Shown here in pieces: positions 1-6,415 of a stretch of DNA of 9,945 bases; positions within the stretch are counted from its first letter, which is position 1, and every line of letters starts with the position of its first letter. Source of the DNA: Coriobacteriales bacterium (GTDB lineage: Bacteria; Actinomycetota; Coriobacteriia; Coriobacteriales; UBA8131); contig JAIRTN010000112.1 of assembly GCA_031254905.1 (NCBI GenBank), positions 1 to 9,945 on the forward strand, read 5' to 3'. The notes under the pieces were generated by a model. That model was given only the letters and a program-made list of their open reading frames with translations, was not told the DNA's origin and made no database searches. Position numbers and translations under genes: made by a program.

Positions 1-1187
1 CCGCGCGCCTCAAGTTCAGGCATCAGCACGTTTCTCGCACACCACCAGTCAAGCGCAACGGGGTCGAGCGAGGCGGCAATTATGTCTTTTTTGACCGCAT
101 TCTCGTAAGTGATTCCCGGGCCTCTCGCAACGCCAAGCCATATCATGTCCATAATATTCAGCGCCGGCATGCGCGTGAGCGCCATCTGCGTACCCATTCC
201 GCCGTTGCCCACGCTGTTGTGCGAACTTTGCCCCGTAAGCCTGCTCGCCGTCGTTCCCATATAAGACTTTACAGCGCCGGTAACTTGATACTGCCCGTGT
301 ACCTTGAGTACCGGCAAATTGATGATTTTCAGACGCCGCCCGTCATAACTTTTGCTCGCCTCATCCCAAATACCTCGCCTAAAACTCACCTGGCTGCCAT
401 ATTCGGTCGTAAACTTGGGGTAACTCACCTCGATGCCCGTCGGCTGCGTCTGCCCGTCGAGTACGAAGCCATCGGCCAAATCTCCCTCCTCAAACTCCCC
501 CACCTCATTCATCGTAAAGCTGTCCCACAGCGAGCCGCTAATACGCGCCCGCGGCCTAAACTCATTCACCACGTCAAGCGCCGAGCGCCTGCGGTCGGAA
601 GAATTGGTCTCCTCCCATTCGAGGCTACCGCCTCTCCCGGCGCTGCCGTACTGGGCCTGCCCGTTGTCAGCCACGATAATCTCCCCGGCAAATCCCTCCG
701 GATGCTCAAGTATGGCGGAGACAATCTGCGCCAGCAGGTCGGTATTGGTTCCGCCCCGCTGCGCCCACTGACAGTTAATTTTGAGGATGACCACATCGTC
801 TACCCCGATGATTCCTTGAGGAGCCAGCGCGGTCTGGAAGAACGGCGCCTCAGAGTTTTCCATCAGACTGATAAGCCGCTCGACGCCATTGCTGGTGGCC
901 TCTGTGCCATCGACGCCCCGCACGACAAAGACTGGCATCTCCCCCACAGCCAAGGCGGAATCCGCACCTTCGAGGCCTCCCCCACCAGCAGGAACTTGGG
1001 GCGAGCCTCCCTCGGGCTCTCCCGTCTCCCCTTCTTTATCGGAGTCGGTACATGCTGTTAATCCGGATACAACCAAGCCAACACCTGTCGCAAGCGTCCC
1101 GCTTACAAAGACCCTACGCGTCATATCAGTCGCGGGGTTTGCTGCTTCCTCAAAACCCATGCTCTCCGCCTTTCGCCTTTTCGCCAC
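1..1187 (-). CDS. DUF362-domain Tat-exported lipoprotein (3' end beyond the window)
   Basis: About 395 residues are visible and the frame is open to base 1, so the C-terminus is missing. The N-terminus has a twin-arginine signal (TRRVFV, residues 23-28), a hydrophobic stretch and a lipobox LTAC with Cys46, followed by an acidic/Gly-rich linker. This predicts a folded, membrane-anchored protein outside the membrane. The rest matches the DUF362 pattern: a VVILKINCQWA segment, INLPVLKVHG then TGAVKSYMG, and a terminal MDMIWL...AASLDPVALDWW segment. The family function is unknown; some members are linked to Fe-S or redox contexts. I chose the GTG at 1187 because AGGGGAG (1193-1199) sits 5 nt upstream. 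Alternatives in the same frame are ATG 1160 and ATG 1223, the latter only 5 nt after a TATAAT. It is transcribed away from the rest of the window. Family call is secure, start uncertain. Confidence 0.85.
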   Translation of the reverse strand, partial: MAKRRKAESMGFEEAANPATDMTRRVFVSGTLATGVGLVVSGLTACTDSDKEGETGEPEGGSPQVPAGGGGLEGADSALAVGEMPVFVVRGVDGTEATSNGVERLISLMENSEAPFFQTALAPQGIIGVDDVVILKINCQWAQRGGTNTDLLAQIVSAILEHPEGFAGEIIVADNGQAQYGSAGRGGSLEWEETNSSDRRRSALDVVNEFRPRARISGSLWDSFTMNEVGEFEEGDLADGFVLDGQTQPTGIEVSYPKFTTEYGSQVSFRRGIWDEASKSYDGRRLKIINLPVLKVHGQYQVTGAVKSYMGTTASRLTGQSSHNSVGNGGMGTQMALTRMPALNIMDMIWLGVARGPGITYENAVKKDIIAASLDPVALDWWCARNVLMPELEAR

Positions 1188-1220
1188 TTTATCTCCCCTG
1201 CCAAAAGGCACCAACTGACT

Positions 1221-1265
1221 CATACATAATTATATAATCGTTCCTTGGGTTTGGTTGTATATAAT
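1221..1265. promoter_or_regulatory. AT-rich divergent promoter island
   Basis: This is the most AT-rich stretch between two divergent genes. A perfect TATAAT lies on the plus strand at 1260-1265, facing the hydrolase gene. Another lies on the minus strand at 1234-1229, facing the DUF362 gene. Neither has a convincing -35 hexamer at 16-18 bp, so the -10 elements carry the call. If the plus-strand element is used, the hydrolase mRNA would have a leader of roughly 190 nt. If the minus-strand one is used, transcription would start at about 1222, practically on the in-frame ATG at 1223. Confidence 0.45.
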
Positions 1266-1282
1266 GGTAGTTTGCAAAAAAC

Positions 1283-1404
1283 GAGCGGGGCCGGGTGGCA
1301 GCCGGGTGGCAGCCGGGTGGCAGCCGAACAAGGCCAAGCAGCAGCCGAGCAGCAACCCGAGCAAGGCCCAAGCAAGGCCCGAGCCAGCCCGCTCCACCAA
1401 GCCG
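1283..1404. repeat. Degenerate 11-bp tandem array in the hydrolase leader
   Basis: Three perfect copies of GGTGGCAGCCG occupy 1294-1304, 1305-1315 and 1316-1326. The 11-bp step then continues with drifting units such as GCAGCAGCCGA (1338-1348), GCAAGGCCCAA (1361-1371) and GCAAGGCCCGA (1372-1382), with one 12-bp unit at 1349-1360. The frame here is open back to a TTG at 1255, giving a possible Pro/Ala/Gln-rich N-terminal extension. However, an 11-bp period shifts frame at every copy, which argues that the stretch is untranslated. The region 1405-1461 continues as C/A-rich low-complexity DNA with no recognisable signal. Confidence 0.8.
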
Positions 1405-1461
1405 CGCACCCACACGGCACCCAAGCCCAGACAGAGCAGCACCCAAACAGAGCGAGGATTT

Positions 1462-2544
1462 ATGGCACCTACAGCACATACGACACAGGAAGCGCCCACG
1501 CCCCCCACACCACCCATAGCCCAAGAAGTCTCGCCGGGCATCTTCCGCATGAAGATTCCCCTCAAGAACAACCCGCTGGGCTATATCAACAGCTACCTGC
1601 TCGTAACCGACGAGGGCTGCATGCTCATCGACTCCGGCTGGAACGCCGAAGACGCCTTCGCGGCACTGGAGAGGGGCCTCGCCGAGGCGGGCGTCACCTT
1701 TCGCGACATCAAACACCTGATAGTCACCCACATCCACCCCGACCACTACGGGCTCGTCGGACGCCTGCAAAACCTCACCGACGCAGACCTCATCCTCCAC
1801 GAGATAGAAAGCCAGCTCCTCGACTCGCGCTACGTCAACTACGACGATTTGCTCGTCGCCAGCGAAAACTGGCTGCGCATCAACGGTGTCTCCCTCAATG
1901 CCGCCCCCACCCTGCAACGCGCCTCGCTCGAAATCCTCGGGCTCGTTTCGGTCTCCCTGCCCAACCACCTCGTTTCCGGCGGCGAAACCATCACGCTCGG
2001 CAACATCTCGCTGGAGGTTCTCTGGACACCGGGCCACTCGCCGGGCCACATCTGCCTCTACGACAAAAGGCGCAAACTCCTCTTTTCAGGCGACCACGTC
2101 CTCGAATCGATAACCCCCAACGTCAGCATGAACATCCAAACGCAAGGCAACCCGCTCGTCGATTACCAAAACTCGCTGCGCCAAATCAAAAGCCTCCCCG
2201 TCGACATGGTCCTACCCGGCCACGGCAACCCCTTCTTCGACCTGCCAACCCGCCTCGACGCCATCCTCGCCCACCACGCCGAGCGCCTGCAAGAAGCCCT
2301 CAGCCTCTGCACGCCCGGCCCAATCACCGCCTTTGAAGTCGCCCGCAACACCACCTGGTTCAGGGCATGGGACGACCTCCCGCTTTTCAGCCAGCGCACC
2401 GCCGTCACCGAGACACTCTCCCACCTCGAACTGCTGCTCTCGCGCGGCCAACTCCGCAAAACAACGCAAAACGGCATCTTCTTCTACAGCGCCAACTGCG
2501 AACCCGGCACCACTCATGAGCACGTTTTCAATAATGGGGAGTAG
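1462..2544 (+). CDS. Metallo-beta-lactamase-fold hydrolase with C-terminal winged helix
   Basis: A 360-residue cytoplasmic protein. Metal-site motifs are complete: THIHPDH (His90, His92, Asp94, His95), TPGHSPGH (His192), SGDH (Asp211) and PGHG (His254), as expected for a two-metal hydrolase of the glyoxalase II/LACTB2-like branch. Residues about 286-343 (PITAFEVA... to GQLRK...GIFFYSA) look like the winged-helix tail found in LACTB2-like members. The substrate cannot be read from sequence; thioesters, esters and nucleic acids are all known in the superfamily. I start at ATG 1462 (AGGA 4-5 nt upstream) because conserved sequence begins near residue 22 and the open sequence before it is an 11-bp repeat array. 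Residues 1-20 are Pro/Thr/Ala-rich. Codons end almost always in C. It is the first gene of a two-gene unit with the OPT transporter. Confidence 0.88.
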   Translation: MAPTAHTTQEAPTPPTPPIAQEVSPGIFRMKIPLKNNPLGYINSYLLVTDEGCMLIDSGWNAEDAFAALERGLAEAGVTFRDIKHLIVTHIHPDHYGLVGRLQNLTDADLILHEIESQLLDSRYVNYDDLLVASENWLRINGVSLNAAPTLQRASLEILGLVSVSLPNHLVSGGETITLGNISLEVLWTPGHSPGHICLYDKRRKLLFSGDHVLESITPNVSMNIQTQGNPLVDYQNSLRQIKSLPVDMVLPGHGNPFFDLPTRLDAILAHHAERLQEALSLCTPGPITAFEVARNTTWFRAWDDLPLFSQRTAVTETLSHLELLLSRGQLRKTTQNGIFFYSANCEPGTTHEHVFNNGE

Positions 2545-2547
2545 AAC

Positions 2548-4233
2548 GTGCCGCATTTGATTCCATCTCCCCCGCCTCCCCCAACCCCCACTCCAACTCC
2601 AATGCGCCCCTTTAACGAGCAATTCACGCTCCGGGGCGTTATCGTGGGGCTCATCGGCTGCGTTATTATCACCGCAAGTTCTGTCTATATTGCCTTGAGG
2701 CTTGGCGCGCTTCCGTGGCCGATTTTCTTCGTCGTGCTGCTTGCGCTGTTCCTCCTTAAGGCCCTCAGTTTGGGCAAAGGCGCGCGCGCAACCACTATCA
2801 ACGAGGTCAACGTCAGCGCCTCCATCATGAGCGCCGGGGCGATGGTCGCGGGCGGTCTTGCCTTTACCATCCCCGGCATCTACATCCTGCTCGGCGACGT
2901 CGAGGTGCCCCTGCACGCAGTCATTCTCTGCGCGCTCAGCGGTGTGGCGATAGGCGCCATCGGCACGTCGCTGTTCCGCAAACACTTCATCGAAGACAGC
3001 AAGCTGCCCTACCCCATCGGCATCGGCGCCACCGAAACCCTGAAGGCGGGGGATGAGGGCGGGCGCAAGGCTGCGCTGCTCTTTGGCTCCATGGGAATCG
3101 CCGGGCTGTTTACCGTTGTGCGCGACGGGCTGCATCTGCTTCCCTCGATGCTGTTTGACCGGGTGAACATACCCGGTGTGAGTTTTGGCATCTATTGCTC
3201 GCCTCTGCCGCTTGCCATGGGCTTCATGATTGGCCCTTTGGCGGCCCTCGCGTGGGTCATCGGCGGCGTGGTGGGCAACTTTGGCATCGTCACCGGGGCA
3301 ACCGCCGTTGGGCTGTGGGACATCGCCACGGCACTCGACATTCGCATGTGCCTCGGCATCGGCCTCATGATAGGCTGTGGGCTCGGCATCATCATCAAAG
3401 AGGTGCTGCCTCATGCAAAGACGCTGGTAAAACCGCTCGTTTCCCGGCAACGCGGCGCCGCCATTGTCTCCATGCGCTGGGCGCCCTTCGCGTTGGCGGC
3501 AGTAACGCTGCTTCTGGCCTTCGTCGCCGGGCTCGGGCTTGTCCCCACCTTGCTGCTCGTCTTGCTCGTCTGGGTGGTCGTGACGATGGCGGCGCAATGC
3601 ACCGGCCAAGCGGGCATGAATCCGATGGAGGTATTCGGCGTCATCGTGCTTCTCGTCATCGCGCTCGTTACGGAGACAGGCGGCGTTGAAGCCTTCCTCG
3701 TCGCTGCAACGGCAACGGTGGCCTGCGGCTTTGTCGGGGACCTCATGAACGACTTCAAGACCGGTCAGCTTCTCGGAACCAACCCCAAGGCACAGTGGCT
3801 CGGCGTGACGATTGGCGGCGTACTCGGTGCCATTATCGGTGCGGGCATCATCGCGCTGTTTGTCAGCGCCTATGGCGCGGACAGTTTTGGTTTGGATAAG
3901 GAATTCGTCGCCGCTCAGGCGGTTGCGGTTGCCTCGATGGTCGGCGGCATTCCCCACCTGCCCGCCTTTCTCATCGGCGCGCTCATCGGTGTTGTCCTCT
4001 ATCTGCTCGGGGCGCCCGCCATCACACTCGGGCTTGGCATATATTTGCCATTTTATTTATCACTTACGGTTGCCGTTGGCGCCGCTGTGCGCTTTGTCGT
4101 GGGGCTTATCGCTCCTACGTGGGTAAAAAAGGAGGACGGGCTTGTCATCGCCTCCGGCCTTCTTGGCGGCGAGAGCATCGTCGGCGTGGTCTTTGCCCTC
4201 GGCGTTGTTGTGATGGGGCTGTGGGCGCTGTGA
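2548..4233 (+). CDS. OPT-family (oligopeptide/metal-chelate) membrane transporter
   Basis: A 561-residue polytopic inner-membrane protein built from many hydrophobic segments rich in Gly, Val and Ile. OPT family hallmarks include ATTINEVNVSASIMSAGAM (residues 82-100), FTIPGIYILLGD (106-117), the YPIGIGATETLKAG segment after about residue 151, and GQAGMNP near residue 353. Length suits bacterial OPT proteins. Known relatives move peptides, or metal chelates in the YSL branch; the substrate here is not determinable. The GTG at 2548 is chosen because GGGGAG (2536-2541) lies 6 nt upstream, inside the end of the hydrolase gene, and the gap between the genes is only 3 nt, implying translational coupling. 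A later ATG at 2602 has no ribosome-binding site but would remove the odd N-terminal tail LIPSPPPPPTPTPTP. Third positions use more G and T than in the hydrolase. Confidence 0.9.
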   Translation: MPHLIPSPPPPPTPTPTPMRPFNEQFTLRGVIVGLIGCVIITASSVYIALRLGALPWPIFFVVLLALFLLKALSLGKGARATTINEVNVSASIMSAGAMVAGGLAFTIPGIYILLGDVEVPLHAVILCALSGVAIGAIGTSLFRKHFIEDSKLPYPIGIGATETLKAGDEGGRKAALLFGSMGIAGLFTVVRDGLHLLPSMLFDRVNIPGVSFGIYCSPLPLAMGFMIGPLAALAWVIGGVVGNFGIVTGATAVGLWDIATALDIRMCLGIGLMIGCGLGIIIKEVLPHAKTLVKPLVSRQRGAAIVSMRWAPFALAAVTLLLAFVAGLGLVPTLLLVLLVWVVVTMAAQCTGQAGMNPMEVFGVIVLLVIALVTETGGVEAFLVAATATVACGFVGDLMNDFKTGQLLGTNPKAQWLGVTIGGVLGAIIGAGIIALFVSAYGADSFGLDKEFVAAQAVAVASMVGGIPHLPAFLIGALIGVVLYLLGAPAITLGLGIYLPFYLSLTVAVGAAVRFVVGLIAPTWVKKEDGLVIASGLLGGESIVGVVFALGVVVMGLWAL

Positions 4234-4313
4234 CTTCCGCTTCCCCGCTTCTTTGAAAAGCGCTAAATTCCGTTTTCTCGTGCGAGTTATTTACGGGTTA
4301 TTCGGCGCTTCTC
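4234..4313 (+). other. Spacer downstream of the OPT gene
   Basis: Non-coding and relatively AT-rich. A weak hairpin (CGCTT 4246-4250 with AAGCG 4258-4262, 7-nt loop) is followed by TAAATTCCGTTTT. It could end transcripts from the OPT gene, but the stem is only 5 bp and the T-run is displaced, so I do not call a terminator. Confidence 0.3.
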
Positions 4314-4344
4314 TTGACGATGACGTTACGTCATCGTCTATTCT
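4314..4344 (+). promoter_or_regulatory. MerR-type promoter with 19-bp spacer and perfect dyad operator
   Basis: A -35 hexamer TTGACG (4314-4319) and a -10 TATTCT (4339-4344) are separated by 19 bp, the lengthened spacer characteristic of MerR-activated promoters. A perfect inverted repeat, GACGATGACGT (4316-4326), T, ACGTCATCGTC (4328-4338), fills the spacer and overlaps the -35. This places the dimer site where MerR proteins bind and twist DNA. An overlapping TATAAA (4344-4349) would give a 24-bp spacer and is less likely as the -10. The start codon of the MerR gene is 33 nt downstream, so autoregulation is the natural reading. I saw no second copy of the dyad in the window. Confidence 0.8.
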
Positions 4345-4377
4345 ATAAAGGTAGACCCCGTTAGGGAGGTATTTTCG

Positions 4378-5244
4378 ATGCAACAAACCATAGTGGGCTC
4401 ACCGCTGCAAAGAGCCCCCGAAACGCCTGCCGGGCACTTCAGTAACGCCACCAAAATCACAAATCCGCAGGTACCAGACGCGGAGGTAATGAGCGTTGGC
4501 GAACTGGCGCGCAAGGTTGGCGTCACCATACGAACCATCCAATACTACGACCAGCAGGGTCTGCTCCCGCCTTCGACAAAGGGGGCGCAAAACCGCCGCC
4601 TGTATACGCGCGAGGATCAAGAAACCCTCAATCGCATACTGACGCTCAAACATCTCGGGTTTCCACTCGCGCAGATAAAGCAGGAAATCGGGCTTTACCG
4701 AGATGCCGCCTCTTTACGCGCGCTGGTCAACAGGAAGATAGACGGGCTTGAGAAGGACTTTCAGGAGTTGTTCCGCCGCATGTCGATACTGCACGACATC
4801 AGCGAAGTCACCGGCGGGGACGCGGCGCTTGACTGGGAGGCCATCGCGGGGATAATCAGTCGCTACCAGAACTCCGGACATTACTCTTGGCACCTGACCT
4901 GCGTCAACGAGGACGATTCCCTCGAGGATGACGATGAGGAAGGGCCTGTCCGGCGCAACGAGTGGGTCCTCAAGCTGCATGAACTTATCGCGGACACGAT
5001 TTCTCTTATGTATGGGGATAAGAACCTCTCCTCTCCGGAAAATCGTTCCTTGGCGCGTCGCTACCTTGAGTTGGATGGTGAGGACCACTTGCTTTCCGCA
5101 AATCAGGTGTTCATCCTCATGAGAAACCTCTCGCCTCACCATGAAGGCGATAATTCCTTCGATAACCTGCGCCAAACCGTTTTTGATTATCTGGAACGTG
5201 TCGTCGCTGCCTACCAAGACACTCCGGATATGCAGGAGGTCTGA
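4378..5244 (+). CDS. MerR-family transcriptional regulator
   Basis: A 288-residue protein. Residues 38-106 are a MerR winged helix-turn-helix: MSVGELARKVGVTIRTIQYYDQ, then GLLPPS, NRRLYT and LKHLGFPLAQI. A helical linker (about 110-142) that should form the dimer coiled coil follows. The C-terminal half (about 145-288) is an unrecognised effector domain with an acidic run, EDDSLEDDDEE (178-188). Only one Cys (175) is visible, so a thiol-bound metal sensor of the MerR/CueR/ZntR type is unlikely. The start ATG 4378 follows GGGAGG (4364-4369) at good distance. It yields a 37-residue Pro/Thr-rich extension before the HTH. An in-frame ATG at 4489 (codon 38) has GGAGG only 3 nt upstream, too close for efficient use. 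Its own promoter carries a MerR-type dyad, and the import operon begins 94 nt after its stop. Confidence 0.92.
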   Translation: MQQTIVGSPLQRAPETPAGHFSNATKITNPQVPDAEVMSVGELARKVGVTIRTIQYYDQQGLLPPSTKGAQNRRLYTREDQETLNRILTLKHLGFPLAQIKQEIGLYRDAASLRALVNRKIDGLEKDFQELFRRMSILHDISEVTGGDAALDWEAIAGIISRYQNSGHYSWHLTCVNEDDSLEDDDEEGPVRRNEWVLKLHELIADTISLMYGDKNLSSPENRSLARRYLELDGEDHLLSANQVFILMRNLSPHHEGDNSFDNLRQTVFDYLERVVAAYQDTPDMQEV

Positions 5245-5304
5245 GTCTCGGTTTAAGCCTCAGTTCCATCCGAAGCCTTAGTCCGAGCCTTAACCTCGGC
5301 CTTA
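5245..5304. repeat. Degenerate 12-bp (6+6) tandem array between the MerR and radical SAM genes
   Basis: Directly after the MerR stop codon, GCCTTA hexamers recur at 5275-5280, 5287-5292 and 5299-5304, with a variant GCCTCA at 5257-5262. They alternate with GTCCGA/ACCTCG-type hexamers, giving a 12-bp period (18 bp for the first step). There is no open start codon with a ribosome-binding site here, so I treat it as non-coding. No terminator is visible between the genes, so read-through from the MerR gene into the import operon is possible. Confidence 0.65.
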
Positions 5305-5338
5305 AAAGATATACCCAACGAAAGGAGCCCTACCCATT

Positions 5339-6334
5339 ATGATTGTGTCTTGGATGACGACTAACCATTGCAACCTGAAATGCCAGCATTGCTATCAGGA
5401 TGCCGATACGGCAGACGAACGCGAGCTTTCGACCGCCGAGGGCATGAAGATGATAGACGAAATAGCCCGTGCCGGCTTTAAGATAATGATTTTCTCCGGA
5501 GGCGAACCGCTGCTTCGCCCCGACATCTTCGATTTGGTATCGCACGCGGCCTCGCGTGGCCTGCGCCCGGTCTTCGGCTCCAACGGAACGCTGATTACCG
5601 AAGACGTCGCCCGTCGGCTCAAAGACTGCGGGGCGGCGGCCATGGGCATCAGCATAGACAGCCTCGACGCCGCAAAGCATGACCACTTCCGCGGCTTGCC
5701 TAATGCCTTCGATTTGACAATGACGGGAGTGGAGAACTGCCGCAAGGTGGGACTGCCGTTTCAGGTTCACACCACGGTCGTGGATTGGAACCGCGACGAA
5801 ATCACCGCCATCACCGATTTTGCGGTTGAGGCCGATGCCGTCGCACATTACATCTTCTTCCTGATACCTGTTGGCCGCGGTGTCTATATCCAAGAAACCG
5901 GGCTCAAGGTGCTGGAAAACGAGAAGTTGCTCAACGAGATAATGCTCAAACAGGCACAGGTCTCCATCGACGTTAAGCCCACCTGCGCGCCACAGTTCAC
6001 CCGGGTAGCAGACATGCTCGACGTTCAGACGCGCTTCTCCCGCGGCTGTCTTGCGGGGCTGACCTACTGCGTCATCGGCTCTGAGGGCATCGTGCGTCCC
6101 TGCGCCTATATGACGGAGGAGGCGGGCGACGTACGCCAGCAACCCTTTGATGAAATCTGGCGCGAGAGCCCGATTTTTGAGAAGCTGCGCACCCGCGCCT
6201 ATAGCGGCTCCTGCGGTAGCTGCGATTATCGCGAGGGCTGCGGCGGTTGTCGGGCGCGCGCGGCCTACTATCACGACGGCGACATACTGGCTACGGACGA
6301 CTACTGCGCCCACGGCCAGCGACTCATCGCATAA
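5339..6334 (+). CDS. Radical SAM/SPASM enzyme, NirJ/AhbC/AhbD-like
   Basis: A 331-residue cytoplasmic Fe-S enzyme. CNLKCQHC (Cys11, Cys15, Cys18) binds the radical SAM [4Fe-4S] cluster and SGGEP (53-57) belongs to the SAM site. The C-terminus is a SPASM-type domain with Cys237, 244, 255, 292, 295, 301, 304 and 323, enough for auxiliary clusters. VKPTCAPQF (212-220), GCLAG...YC, a PCAYM segment and CGGCRARAAY (301-310) followed by GDILATDDYC resemble the haem d1/siroheme-dependent haem enzymes NirJ, AhbC and AhbD, which act on tetrapyrrole side chains. Peptide-modifying SPASM enzymes are the main alternative, but no precursor peptide gene is visible. The ATG at 5339 follows AAAGGAG (5321-5327) with an 11-nt gap, rather long. 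It is the first gene of the unit with the Fec-type importer. Family certain, subgroup probable, substrate unknown. Confidence 0.88.
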   Translation: MIVSWMTTNHCNLKCQHCYQDADTADERELSTAEGMKMIDEIARAGFKIMIFSGGEPLLRPDIFDLVSHAASRGLRPVFGSNGTLITEDVARRLKDCGAAAMGISIDSLDAAKHDHFRGLPNAFDLTMTGVENCRKVGLPFQVHTTVVDWNRDEITAITDFAVEADAVAHYIFFLIPVGRGVYIQETGLKVLENEKLLNEIMLKQAQVSIDVKPTCAPQFTRVADMLDVQTRFSRGCLAGLTYCVIGSEGIVRPCAYMTEEAGDVRQQPFDEIWRESPIFEKLRTRAYSGSCGSCDYREGCGGCRARAAYYHDGDILATDDYCAHGQRLIA

Positions 6335-6415
6335 AGAAGTGCCGGCTGACTACTCGAGAGTTACTCGGTGTTTCCAAAGACACGGTATTTGCTCATACGA
6401 AAGAAAGGAACTGCC
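6335..6415 (+). other. Short spacer between the radical SAM and binding-protein genes
   Basis: No terminator or promoter is evident. An in-frame GTG at 6368 could extend the next gene by 16 codons but lacks a ribosome-binding site, whereas AAAGGAA at 6404-6410 serves the ATG at 6416. Confidence 0.4.

Noticed and set aside
219..1061. A 280-codon plus-strand open frame
   Set aside because: It is antisense to the DUF362 lipoprotein gene, whose minus-strand translation shows a signal peptide and family motifs; the plus-strand product shows none.
1283..1404. CRISPR array
   Set aside because: Units are 11 bp, adjacent and degenerate, with no 25-40 bp repeats, unique spacers or cas genes.
1245..2336. 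A 363-codon plus-strand frame overlapping the hydrolase
   Set aside because: It is Arg/Pro/His-rich shadow translation; the hydrolase frame contains all metal-binding motifs.
2212..3957. A 581-codon minus-strand open frame
   Set aside because: Its product is a His/Arg/Asp-rich composition artefact antisense to the clearly recognisable OPT transporter and hydrolase genes.
4246..4275. Rho-independent terminator after the OPT gene
   Set aside because: The stem is only 5 bp and the T-rich stretch is several bases away from it.
5330..6313. A 327-codon minus-strand open frame
   Set aside because: It is antisense to the radical SAM gene, which carries the complete cluster-binding motifs.
5245..6415. 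A precursor peptide gene for the radical SAM enzyme
   Set aside because: I searched the gaps on both sides and saw no short frame with a ribosome-binding site and a plausible leader-core layout.
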